NCBI GenBank assembly: GCA_900073065.1
Contig: FJOG01000093.1
Coordinates: 7,296-43,130 of the forward strand
DNA: 35,835 bases
Direction: 5' to 3'
Source of the DNA: Phialocephala subalpina
Lineage: Eukaryota > Ascomycota > Leotiomycetes > Helotiales > Mollisiaceae
Shown: positions 22,201-33,831 of the stretch, in pieces
How the letters are laid out: the number at the start of each line of letters is the position of its first letter
Position numbering within the stretch: the first letter of the stretch is position 1
Translations under genes and position numbers: made by a program
Notes under the pieces: model-generated
Told to the model about the DNA's origin: nothing
Databases searched by the model: none
What the model saw: only the letters and a program-made list of their open reading frames with translations

Positions 22201-25200
22201 AGTATATGACAACAAACGTATGAGGTCAGTCGACATGAAGCCAGAATATTGGAGAGATAACCTAGTTTCTCCTGTGTTGATCTCTCAAGCTATAGCGCTG
22301 GCTGCTTTTGACAATCGTCCACTGGATGCCGTCATCGAGATTGGTCCCCATCCAGCTTTGAAGGGCCCATGTCTCGCAACTCTGAAAGACTGTGGCTTTC
22401 CCGAGCTCCCGTACACAGGATGCCTCCAGAGATTTTCTGACGATATGGACGCCTTTGCCAGCGCATTGGGTTACATCTGGGAACACTTTGGTTTAAGCAG
22501 TATCGATTCCGATCGTCTCATTTCTGAAACCTCAGGTCATTCTGCTAAAAGTTTGGCCAGCATCCTGCCACAATATCCCTGGGATCATTCTCGAACGTAC
22601 TGGACAGAATCGCGAATCACACGTCACCTCCTTCATGGAAAGCGTCCTCACTTGCTTCTTGGGAGGATCTCGCCACACAGCTCACCTACAACCTTTCAGT
22701 GGCACAACTTCATCAGACCCAGAGATATTGACTGGCTCGATGGCCACGGTCTACAGGGACAGACAGTTTTCCCTGCCGCCGGTTATATCGTCATGGCGTT
22801 CGAGGCTGCGATGCAAGCGGCTTCCGATCGAAAAGTACAGCTTCTCGAGATTATCAATATGGACATCAACAAGGCAGTTACATTCGAAGATGAGAATAGC
22901 TTGGTCGAGCTGAATTTGACGGCAAACATGGCCCATGATGCTACAGACTTACAGCGCGTCGTACTTGACTTCGTTATCGATTCGTGTCTGACAAAGGAGA
23001 ATGAGCTCTCAACGTCTGCCAGGGGCCAGCTCATCATTAGTTTTGGACCAGTCTCATCACATGTACTGCCTCCGGCCGAGGAAGAGCATCCTGACATGAG
23101 GAAAGTTAACATGGACAATTTCTACCGGGAGCTTGAAGTCAAAGGCTACAATTACAGCAAGGATTTCCGCCGCGTCTTGGAGATGAAGCGGGCGGATGGT
23201 AAATCAACGGGCACGTTAGCTTACCCTCTGTTGAAGGATGGGGAGCATCAGTTCCTGATACATCCAGCCACACTTGATTTGTCTTTACAAACTGTCATTG
23301 GCGCGTACTCCTCTCCCGGAGATAACAGATTGCGGTCACTATATGTGCCTACTCATATAGATAGACTTGCACTTGTTCCTTCCGTATGCTTGTCGGTCCC
23401 AGAGTCACTAGACCGGGTCCAATTCAACTCAGTCAATACCTACGACAAGGGAGACTACCTAGCCGGCGACATACAACTGTTTGTGGGCACTGAAAGAGAA
23501 TCTCTTCTTCAAATTGAGAACATGGTCTTCAAGCCTTTCTCGCCACTTACGACTTCGAATGACCACCGCATATTCTCCAAATGGGTGTGGGGACCACTTA
23601 CTCCAGAGAAACTCTTAGATGATCCTGAATTATGGGCCACTGATCGGGACAAGGCTACAACGCCGATAATCGAACGCATTGTCTACTTCTACTCTAAATT
23701 TCTTCTCAGCCAACTGACAGATGATGAGCGCTTGAGTGCCGCATTTCACCACAAGAAGCAGATATCCTGGGCTGAGCACGTTGTGGCGGAAGCTCGTCAG
23801 GGGCGACATCAGTGGTATGACCCATCATGGGAAGTTGACTCGCACGAACATATCCAACATCTATATGAAAGGTAAGTCGCTGCCATCATAACTTGCTTGC
23901 ACATAATTCTAACTATGTCAGCAACTCGTGGCATCGCCACGTTCGTATGGTACAAAGAGTGGGCGAAAACATGCTCTCGATGATTCGCGACAAACAAAAT
24001 CCATTTGAACTTATGGATCATGACGGCCTCCTCACCGAATGCTACGCAGATCGCTTGACTTTTGGGCCAGCTTTGAATTACTCACAGGAGCTGGTCAGCC
24101 AGATTGCGCACCGTTTCCAATCCATGGACATCCTCGAAATTGGTACGTTATTCGGTATCGAGATGAGACATTCTGTGACTGACATTTCTCTTACAGGCGC
24201 GGGCACAGGTGGAACCACAAAGTATATTTTGAATACTCCACAGCTTGGCTTCAATAGCTATACTTTCACTGATATTTCGACTGCTTTCTTTGAGACGGCT
24301 GCTGAGGAGTTTGCAGAGTTCGAGGATCGGATGGAATTTCGATCACTTGATATACGTCGCAGTCCAATCGAGCAAGGATTCGAACCTCATTCATACGACT
24401 TGGTCATTGCGTCCAACGTCTTGCACGCTACACCGAATCTAGAAGAAACGGTGGCCAACATGAGGCTGTTGCTCAAGCCAGGTGGCCATGCTGTTATTCT
24501 CGAGATCACCAATCGCGAGCATAGCCGTCTTGGTTTTATCTTTGGTTTCTTTCCTGACTGGTGGGCCGGCCACGATGAGGGCCGGGTTCTAGAGCCCTTC
24601 GTCTCCTTGGAGCAGTGGGACGATATCCTAAAGCGTGTGGGATTTTCAGGTATCGAGAGTCGGTCACTCGACCGGGATATCAAACTGTGGCCAACCTCAG
24701 CGTTTAGCGCACAAGCCGTCAACCCTGCCACTATGGCCTTGACCAAGCCTCTTTCTGCCCCTCCCAAAGAGTCATACCCGCTACTTGTAGTTGTTGGTGG
24801 CGATAGCTCAAGAACCTCGGGGATATTTGCTGGGTTCCAGGCCGCGCTACCACACCGGCAGCTCCAACATGTAAGGCGACTACAGGACGTTCACAAGTCA
24901 GCGTTCCAGACCAATTCCACCTTTGTGGTTCTCTCGGATCTTGACGACGAGCTCTTTGCAAATCTCGATGAAGACAGATTTGAGACAGTGAAGTCGATTC
25001 TTTTCTATGCCGGCCATCTTCTCTGGGTCACCGAGAATGCTTGGGTCGACCATCCACGCCAAGCAATGACCATTGGCATGCTTCGCTCGGTTCGGCGTGA
25101 GCAGACGGAGATGCATATACAAGTACTAGACGTGGACAAGACCGAGAACATAGACCCGAAGTTCTTGGCGGAGCAGGTCCTTCGTCTAGAGGATACATCG

Positions 25201-28200
25201 GCAGTGGTTGATGCTGGAATCTTGTGGACTGAAGAGACTGAGATCTACATTTCCCAATCTCGTACTTTTGTGCCACGTCTCAAACAGGACATAGCGAGGA
25301 ACAACCGCCTGAACTCGTCTCACCGCCCGATTCTAGAGACCCTCGATCCGGAGGTGAATCCAGTGGCACTGCGCCACACCAGTCAGGCAGCTTATCTGGA
25401 ATCAGCAGTTGCATATCCTCCACGGGGATATTCTGACGGCTCGATCTCGGTCATTCAGGTGCGCTATGCACTCGCCAAGGCTATTCGCGTCAGTAATATG
25501 GGCTATTTCCACATAGTGCAGGGCGTTGTCTCTGGCCAAAGTACGCCAGTCATAGCTCTTGCTAGCAGCAACGCATCCATAATCCAAGTTCCAACGACGC
25601 ATGTGTTCCACTTACCGGGTTTACTTGACTTGGACTTGTGTCAATTGCTTCCCATAGTAGCAAACCTTATTGCCCAAAGCGTGTTTGCAAATGCGATCCC
25701 AGGCACATCAATACTCGTGCTGGAGCCGCCGGAGTTCTGTATCGAGGCACTAGCCCGTGCAGCACGAAACCACCATATGCGTGCCAATTTTGCAACCGTC
25801 CAGTCAACTTCAAGTAAGCTCGTTGGTGTATCCTGGCTCCAACTTCACGGGAAGGAGACAGATAGACAATTGAAAGCTTTATTGCCAACATCGCTATCGA
25901 CTTTCTGTAGTCTGTCAACTGATCAGAGCACCATTGATTTGAGCCGCCGGATAGCGAGTCATCTTCCATCGACGTGTGCGAGGTACAATGTGGGAGACAT
26001 CTTTCAAGATGACTCTACATCGACTTTCCACGAGAAAAGTTATGAGCTAGTACAGTTGCCACTCGTTGAACAAGCAGTGATGGCTGCGAAGGATTTGGAT
26101 ATAGTTATAAGGCCGTCTTTCATCCATACTAGCCAGCTCGAAGCTTCAGTGGATCCATTCGAGCCATCCACTGTCATCAATTGGAAAGCGGGCGGCACAG
26201 TTCTAGCACGAGTCCGTCCAATTGACTCTGAGCCAATTTTTGCTGGCGACAAGACGTATCTACTTGTCGGGCTGACTGGCGATCTTGGTTGTTCTCTATG
26301 TCGTTGGATGGTCACAAATGGTGCTCGCCATGTGGTGTTGACGAGTAGAAATCCCAAGGTGGATCCGAGGTGGCTCGATGAAATCCAAAGACTTGGTGCA
26401 GAGGTTATGGTTTTGCCCATGTATGTTGACATTCCTTTGTCTGACTCTACCCCCACGTTTCCAGCGAGAGCTCACATTATCTAACAGGGATGTTTCTAAC
26501 GAGAAATCGGTCGATGATGGTATTGTCAAAGTACTCGAACGTTTCCCACAGGCGCCCATCGGTGGTATTGCATTCGGACCTCTTGTCCTACAAGATGTTT
26601 TGCTGAAGGATATGGACTTTCAGATGATGCAGATGGTTTTGAAGCCCAAGGCGGAAGGAGCTCGCATTCTGCATGAACGCTTCTCCAGTCTCGCGAAACC
26701 TCTTGACTTCTTCGTCATGTTTTCATCCATCGTCACCGTCTTAGGCAATCCCGGTCAGGCCAACTACGGTGCTGCGAACGCATACCTGCAAGCCCTCGCA
26801 CAGCAACGACGCTCAATAGGCTTGGTGGTCAGTACCTATTCCTACTGTTTTTTCTAATTATTTTGGTCACGCTAACATGAACTTACTTTCAAGGGGTCGA
26901 CCATCGATATTGGCGCCGTTTATGGTGTTGGATATGTTACTCGAGCTGAGATGGAAGAGAACTTTAACGCAGTTCGTTTTATGTTCCAGCCGGTGGAGGA
27001 GCATGAGCTTCATACTCTCTTCGCTGAGGCTGTAGTTTCGGGGCGACGAACCACGGGTAAGACTTTTATGGAGATGTCTGATATTGAGATCACGACTGGT
27101 ATCCCCGAGCTCGACCCGGTGAATAAGGATCGCATCGTGTTCTACGATGATGCTAGAGTCGGCAACTTTAAGATTCCCGAGCAACGTGGCAAGGTAACGG
27201 GTACTTCAGGCTCCAAAGCCTCAATAGTTAAGGAACAGCTGTTGCAGGCAACAACTCTGGGCGAGGTTCGCCAAATTGTAATTGGTATGTTCCGCACACA
27301 CCCCCTTTTCTCTTTCTCGAGACCGGGTCGCTAACTCCTTATTTTGCAGAGGGTCTTTCTGAAAAACTGCGAAGTACTCTGCAGATTCCCGCAGGGGAAA
27401 GTGTCCATCCCACAACACCGCTCATTGACCAGGGTGTAGACTCATTAGGCGCGGTCACCATCGGTACATGGTCAGTAATCTATCCATCATTGTTGTCTGT
27501 GGTAGTCTAATCCATAGGAATAGGTTCTCAAAGCAGCTGACTCTGGATCTACCCTTGTTGAAGATTCTTGGGGGTGCCTCTGTTACTGATCTGGCCGACG
27601 AAGCAGTAGAGCGACTGGCGCCTAATACCATTCCCCTCGTTGAGCGTGAAACAATCGAATCGTCTAATGATAGCAGCGCGCCTGAACCTAGCGACGAGGC
27701 CAACAAGCTGGATTCTGAGTCCATATCACCACTAACCGACCTGTCGTCGGTAGACGAGGTGCTCACATCCAATGAGCCCAAAGTAGTCCGGCAAGAGAGT
27801 CTATCCCTTGGCCAGCAGTACTCATGGAAGCTTCAGCACCAAGCTGGAATTGATCCTAGCATATTCAATACCACTATTGGCATGTTCCTCGAGGGCCTTC
27901 TTGATCTTGGGCGCCTATCTAGGGCTCTGAATACTTTACTCCGTCGCCATGAGGCATTCCGTACGAAGATTATCAAATTAGAAGATGATCCCCAGAAGCC
28001 AGCCCAAGTCATCCTTGACGAACCAACTTCGCGCGTAAGATTTGTTGAAGTAGAAGACAGGGCCGCTGCCGAGGCAGGATACAAAGAGTTGGAAAAGGCT
28101 TCTTTTGACATTGCTAGCGGTTTAACACTCAGGCCTGTCGTATTTTCCTGGCCTGAAAACAAGCACTTGTTCGTCTTGGGTTATCACCGCCTTGTTGGTG

Positions 28201-29102
28201 ACGGGTCCACAACCGAGAACCTGTTCGTCGAGGTCGCACAGCTATATAGCGATGCAAAGTTGGACCCTCCGCCACGATTTGCCGATTTTGTCGTGCGGCA
28301 GAGGGCGGATTTCGAAAGCGGCCAAATGGAGCCGGACATTGCTTACTGGGAACACTTGTACGAGAGGGTTCCCGGCGTTCTACCTGTGATGGCCCTGCCA
28401 CAAGCAGAGCCGAGAGGACAGCCTCTCCCATGGAAACAGCACGAAGCTATGGCGCGTCTGGACCCGATGCTTGCTTCCCGTGTCAAGGAGCGTAGCCGCA
28501 GATACAAGGCTACCCCGATGCAGCTTTACCTCGTCGCATACCACGTGCTGTTGGCACGTTTGACAGGAACCGCTGACATAGCTATTGGCATCGCCGATAC
28601 CAACCGTTCCACTCTCGATGAACTGTCTACTATGGGCTTCTTCGCCAATCTGCTGCCTATCCGTATGTCTTTCACACCCGGCAAGACATTTGCTTCAGTG
28701 CTTGTAGCCGCGAAAGACACCATGCGCGATGCAATGCAGCATGCCCGGGTGCCTTATAGTGTTGTTCTCGAGCGTCTTGGTCTCGGAAACGTGGATACAC
28801 CGGCTTCACATGCCCCTCTATTCCAGGCCGTATTCGACTATAAGCAAGGCCAGGCCGAAAGCGGACAGATAGGGGGCGCAAAGATCACGGAGGTTCTCGC
28901 GTCACGCGAACGTACCCCATATGATGTGACGCTGGAGATCTGGGATGACCCAACCAAAGAGGCGCCTATGGTCACCGTCAAGCTGCAGGAGGGAATCTAT
29001 GGGGCTGGAGATCCGAAGGTGTTCTTAGAAAAGTACGTGGGGATTCTTTCGATGTTCTCGATGAACCCAGCATTGAGAATCGAAGAGGGAGAGGTACGAT
29101 AA
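19270..29102 (+). CDS. lovB: Highly reducing nonaketide synthase (LovB/MlcA type)
   Basis: This iterative type I PKS builds a methylated decalin polyketide with a trans ER. Thirteen exons give 2970 residues (LovB is about 3038): 19270-19779, 19829-19949, 19997-20088, 20167-20398, 20457-20795, 20965-21600, 21765-23871, 23922-24142, 24197-26420, 26488-26827, 26894-27284, 27350-27470, 27524-29102. Domains: KS with Cys177 (DTACSSS), His316 (EAHGTG), His363; AT from about 550 with GHSSGE, Ser644; DH with His971 and Asp1148; C-methyltransferase with EIGAGTGG (1418-1425); a degenerate ER region (about 1700-2050); KR with TGDLG (2113-2117) and Tyr2254; ACP Ser2436 (GVDSLG); a C-terminal condensation-like domain from about 2540 whose motif is HRLVGDG, not HHxxxDG. 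All frames join without stops. Similarity to LovB, recalled and not aligned, is strong throughout. Confidence 0.97.
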
Positions 29103-29649
29103 GTAGAGGTCACGGGTAGGACATTAGTTAGATTAGAGGTACTTCCTTGAGAACAACGATCATCGATATAATGTTGACCGCATGAGTACTGCGCTGCTGT
29201 GTGAAGATAGATGCATGGAGTCGAGCACTGAAATTAAAACGATACTTGTGGCCTTCTTGTAACCAAAAGGACCGCCGCTCTGAGAACGATGCCAATGTAT
29301 GTATACCATCGATGTCTACGAGTGGCAGACGACTCGTAACGTATATTTGGGTCAGATGTTTGTTTGCCTTGCGGCTCAACCCGAGATTGCTTGGCTTTGC
29401 GTGAAACTTTATGCCGCCGCAAGATGTTTTCGCTTTCATATCGATACACCAACCCACGGATCGATATCTCATCTGTCTATGTAGCGTTGCCAAACCACTC
29501 GTCCACTAGTTTATCACGATGGTCCAGCGATATTTGTCGCGTTCATGGTCGAGTCGCGTTTGTTTTCATTTCGGATGCACGGACCTGGGCAACACAGGAG
29601 ATAACACCAACATACCTCGTCGGAGCAGACACTCCTGCAAACAAACCTG
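29103..29649. promoter_or_regulatory. Intergenic region, synthase terminator and LCB1-like promoter
   Basis: About 547 bp separate two genes on the same strand. I see no gene; the small frames are unlike any known protein. It should contain the 3' end of the synthase transcript and the promoter of the LCB1-like gene. No CGG array like that upstream of the synthase is visible, so co-regulation is not shown by the sequence. Confidence 0.4.
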
Positions 29650-31410
29650 ATGACAATGCAGTCTTTCTTCGACGACGACGAGGTGCAGACACGCCTGCTG
29701 GCCTGTCTGCATCATGTCTCCCAGGCTTTCCAGAAAGTCCCAGGCAGTGCTATCCTCATCCGCTACATACAAAACAGCCATCAGAACGATCCTGTTCGAT
29801 CTGTCATCGAGCTCCTTCTGGTGGTCTTCTTTATTCGATATCTTTTGTCGCCTTCGTACCCTACACATGCCCCGAACTACGTAAAGCTTCGAGAAGACGA
29901 GATCGATGAGCTGGTTCAAGAATGGGAACCTGAGCCATTGGTACCACTGCCAACTCCTTTCGAAGAAGCTGAGGTCGACAAGCTGCCCATCATTGTTGGG
30001 TAAGGTTGAGCACTTGGACGTTTAATTGATGCCAAGAACGGGAGCTAATGACATACATTGTGCAGTCCGACAGGCCCGAAGGTCAAGCTCTCGACCGGCA
30101 AGACGGTCACGAATCTCGCCTGCTACAATTTCTACAACTTCAATGCGAATGAACAGATCAAAGAGAAAGCGATCCAAACACTGCGAACCTATGGCGTGGG
30201 GCCTTGCGGCCCTCCGCTGTTCTACGGCACTCAAGACGTTCACATGAAAACCGAAGCAGATATTGCCGCGTACCTTGGCACCGAAGCATGTATCGTCTAT
30301 GCACAAGCTTTCTCGACTATTTCAAGTGTTATTCCATCGTTCTGTAAACGGGGCGATGTAATTGTTGCCGACAGACAAGTTAACTATTCCATTCGTCAGG
30401 GACTAGAGATCTCCAGAAGTCATATCAAGTGGTTTAATCACAACGACATGGAGGACCTGGAACGGGTTATCAAGAGGATTGTCCAGGAGCAGAAGGGTAG
30501 AAAGTTGACTCGAAGGTTTATTGTCACGGAAGGCCTCTCCGAGTTGGTCGGCGACTGTGTTAGCCTTCCCAAACTAGTACGCGAACCTCAAAGCCTATCG
30601 CTCAATGTCCATATCGCTAACCAAAAATACGTATAGGTAGAACTTAAAGAGAAGTACAAGTTCCGCATTATACTTGATGAGACATGGTCTTTTGGTGTAT
30701 TAGGCCGAACTGGACGCGGCCTCACAGAGGCCCAAAATGTCGACTCGTCTAAAATCGATATGATTGTAGGTTCTCTTGCAGGACCTCTTTGTGCGGGTGG
30801 CGGTTTCTGTTGTGGCACACAAGATGTCGTCGGACATCAGCGGACTTCAGCAGCCTCTTACACATTCTCGGCAGCTTTACCAGCTATCTTGGCAGTTACT
30901 GCGAGTGAAACCATAAAAATTCTTCAATCTAAACCCGAAACTTTGACACAATGCCGGGAGAACATCAAGGCAATGCGGGCACAATTGGATCCCCGTAGTG
31001 ACTGGGTTGTCTGTACAAGCTCACTGGAGAACCCAATCATGATACTAGTTCTTAAGCCCGAGGTTGTACGAGCGAGGGGATTGAGCTATGATGACCAAGA
31101 GCGCCTTTTTCAGGAGTGCGTCGATGAGGTAAGCTTAATTCGATTCCTTCTTTTTCACAAAGGATCCGGTAATTAATTCATTTAACAGTCGCTCAACAAT
31201 GGCGTCCTTATCACACGCCTCAAGACCTCGTTAGTAATGAAACACCGTACTAGCACCAAAGACACTTCTGTTATTCGAGCAGCATTGAAAGTGTGCATCA
31301 CATCAGGCATATCTAAAAAGGAGATCGAGAAGGCTGGGGTAGTAATTCGCCATGCCATTACTAAGGTCATGACACGAAAGCCAAACAGGCAATCGGTGTT
31401 GATTGCATAA
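29650..31410 (+). CDS. LCB1: Serine palmitoyltransferase subunit 1 homologue (LCB1/SPTLC1)
   Basis: LCB1 with LCB2 forms ER-bound serine palmitoyltransferase, the first step of sphingolipid synthesis (serine + palmitoyl-CoA to 3-ketodihydrosphingosine). Four exons (29650-29999, 30066-30576, 30637-31128, 31189-31410) give 524 residues, normal for fungal LCB1; ATG 29656 is an alternative start. Visible features are a membrane segment (about 51-66), a VQEWEPEPLVP stretch, TVTNLACYNFYNF, YGVGPCGPPLFYGTQDVH (Cys164 corresponds to human SPTLC1 C133), RRFIVTEGLSE, ILDETWSFGVLGRTGRG and GGGFCCG. Where LCB2 and other alpha-oxoamine synthases have the PLP lysine there is Gly336, so this is the non-catalytic subunit. 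All splice sites and the C-terminus (EIEKAGVVIRHAITKVM) are intact. Leu168 replaces a glycine usual in the family. It may be a self-resistance copy, or the housekeeping gene. Confidence 0.93.
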
Positions 31411-32680
31411 AACGTACCGTTGTACATCTAGCCGCAAACCTGGAGTGTCCGTCAACTATTGATGTACGCCAGGGATTCAGCATCAGGAAGGGTCTAATTT
31501 TTTTTGGAAATTGATTAGGAGCAGGCGCTGGCGCATACTGTCTAGTTCTACAAATTAATAAACTGTTATAACAGCACTGAGCGCAAGACGAAACCAAACC
31601 TTTCTGCCTGGCAGGCAGGCAACACCTATCTTTCGATGTAATATGCAGAGAAATGGTCAAACTGCCACAATCCCCCCATCCATTGAGATTGGCTACATAT
31701 TAATTTGGTACTGCTTCCCGCGGCAGGAACACAAGAGAGCTCAAGATCTACCATCTAACTCCATAGTAAGTTGGTGGTGCACCATCTACCCCACACTCAT
31801 TAACAGTCCCCATAAACTACTTTTACAACTTCGTAAGAGTCATTCGCGTTTACAAAATTGCCATTAGCGCGACGGTAAAGCATCTTGAAATCCCGCCAAT
31901 ATTAATTGACCGACTTCCTCCGCCCTCTCTTGCCTCTCAATTTCTTTGGTAAGATATATTTCTCACAGATCCAGCGTAAGAAGCCCATCATCTTTCCTTT
32001 GATGCACGTCTCGGCGTGGAGAGCACTTTGCCAGGACCCTAGCCCTTTGTGCGCGCAGTACTTGTCTTATTATTAGCTTGGCCCAGTCTTCGCCCTCGTG
32101 CGTCTCTTTTTGCATACCTTGTCCATTTCCGTCTGGTATAATATATACTGGCCTTCGTGGTAGCAACATCTTCGGGTTGTATAAACGATGTCTTATCGTA
32201 CTTGTCCTCTAACTGCCGATAATCTCCTCCACTCAAAGCTTTCCTGTTGAATAGTTCCTGGTGCGCTTCAGTCCGCCGTTTAAGAACATTTGGAGCGTCT
32301 CGAGGGTGTCATTGACAGGAATTTGAATCGGGGGCATAATCTTATCGGGGTGTGGAAGGTAGATGTGGAGGACACTCTCTTTTAGCGATCTGGACCATTA
32401 AATGTGGCAGAGTCGTGACGGCGTAAGACGTGGACGGTAGCGTTATCGAATGAGGAATATGCTTGATTTTAAAAGCAATCAATCCTAACTTCTGTTGCTT
32501 TGTACTGTTGGTACCATTTCGATCCCTTGGTTGCTTCGAGTATAAAATAGCGATTCGTGAAAAAACGAAGATACCTATCATAGTATCAACGCAACCTGAC
32601 GATACGATAGCCGATCGAATTCATAAGTCGATGGGTGTAAAGAATCGACGGTCGTGAAGTATAAAAGGCGGCGAGGAGAG

Positions 32681-32895
32681 AATGAACTTCGAGAGTACTT
32701 CGTAGAGGAAGGGATCGTGATCAAGGGGGAAGGTAGGGAAAACGCCGGAATTGTCGAGAGTAGAAGGTGGGTGAAGGAGGATGAGGTAAGAGAACCGAGT
32801 TGTACAGTAGTAGTGGAGATGTGGAGGATGTTGTGAACTTCGAGGGCCTTCGCAGACGAGGGGATCGCAACCAAGGCCACGGGACTTGTCGAGAA
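32681..32895. repeat. Imperfect tandem duplication (about 150-bp period)
   Basis: TGAACTTCGAG...CTTCG.AGA.GA.GGGATCG...CAAGG at 32681-32730 recurs at 32834-32877, and the following GGAATTGTCGAGAG is matched by GGACTTGTCGAGAA at 32882-32895. The offset changes from 151 to about 135 bp, so an indel separates the copies. Function unknown. Confidence 0.5.
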
Positions 32896-33418
32896 TTCGA
32901 AGCCTCTGAGAGAGAGAAGGTGAAGAGGGAACAGTGTGGAAAAGAGTGTGCAAAAGAGTGTGCAAAGGAGATGCGATAGTTGCTGGAGGTCGAGGGTAGG
33001 AGGAAACTGCGAGATTTATGTAGCCAAGGGCGGCCTCAAAGTAGAAACGGACAAGCCCTACCATGACTGATGAGGAGGAAGCCATTTCTAGCTTTTGGAT
33101 TGAAGAAGTGATTGTCAAAATGATTAAAAATAACAACCAACACCTTTAAGAAAAGACAGGATCGTCATCGCACCAAACGAATCGAGGCACGTGCGCTACG
33201 GCCAGTATTTAGCGAGCGGTTGTGGCTGTGTAAAACAGCGACCAAAACCCCTAAATTCGGTAGTTTAAACCGCAGAACTTCGATTTATGGTATAATTTTA
33301 AAGTAGGTGTCTCCCCTCCCCTTTCCCCTCATTCACCACACTCCCATGATTCCCACTCGCCTCCTTAACCGCCTTCTCCACACAACCCCTCGCTCTCTTC
33401 ACACACCCTTTCCCCATT

Positions 33419-33446
33419 CCCTCCCCTCCCCTCCCCTCCCCTCCCT
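33419..33446. repeat. CTCCC microsatellite
   Basis: About five to six tandem CCCTC/CTCCC units. It is simple sequence, useful only as a landmark. Confidence 0.8.
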
Positions 33447-33489
33447 TATACACCCCATTCCCAAACTCGCCCTCTCCTTATCCCCATAT

Positions 33490-33831
33490 TCAAAATGCCA
33501 ATCCGCACTTCGAGTATAGTTTATCGATAAAATGTTTAGCGTAAGGGTCGTGGGAGTCGTTGTATGAAGTAGGGGTTTTGTGGTGGTCTTGTACCCATTC
33601 GCCTAAGGCCTAGATATACCATTGATAATAGTGGATTTTGAAGAAGGGCCAGCTAGTGGAGCCGCCGGTGCCGTAGAGGCAGATTGCTTCGTTGTTGTTT
33701 TCTGGGCTATCGCCGGGGAGGATGGAGGAGGTGGCGTTGGAGAGGTCGGTAGTGTCGTGTGGGAGGACGAGGAGCGAGGCGGGAAGAGCTGAAGCAAAGG
33801 AGAGGAGGGCGGCGAGAGATGGGAGCTTCAT
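33490..33831 (-). pseudogene. Small secreted protein frame with one in-frame TAG
   Basis: The minus frame from ATG 33831 gives a clear signal peptide (MKLPSLAALLSFASALPAS, cleavage probably near 19-25) and a short mature region with one Cys, then stops at TAG 33612-33610 after 73 residues. The same frame stays open for another 39 codons to TGA at 33492-33490, with normal composition, several Tyr/His/Asp residues and a second Cys. A TAG from CAG by a single C-to-T change would explain this, which fits the RIP-prone surroundings. Alternatively GTATAT just before the stop could be an intron donor, or the 73-residue product is real. No family is recognised. Confidence 0.42.

Larger units (their letters stand above)
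31411..33489. other. Gene-poor region right of the cluster
   Basis: Some 2 kb contain no gene I can support. The longest frame, 32621-33136 minus (171 codons), begins with a hydrophobic stretch but has Pro/Ser/His-rich low-complexity sequence caused by a purine-rich opposite strand, and I do not recognise it. Repeats present are an imperfect duplication at 32681-32760 / 32832-32895, a short GTGTGCAAAAGA tandem near 32935-32970 and a CTCCC microsatellite at 33419-33446. Confidence 0.4.

Noticed and set aside
29650..31410. LCB1-like protein as a catalytic alpha-oxoamine synthase that releases the polyketide, as in sphingofungin-type pathways
   Set aside because: The PLP lysine position is Gly336 and all features are those of the non-catalytic LCB1 subunit; a LovG-type releasing hydrolase is already present. 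It could act only with an LCB2 partner not in the window.
32621..33136. 171-codon minus-strand frame as a membrane protein
   Set aside because: Beyond a hydrophobic start it is low-complexity sequence opposite a purine-rich strand and overlaps a non-coding-looking duplication; no domain recognised.
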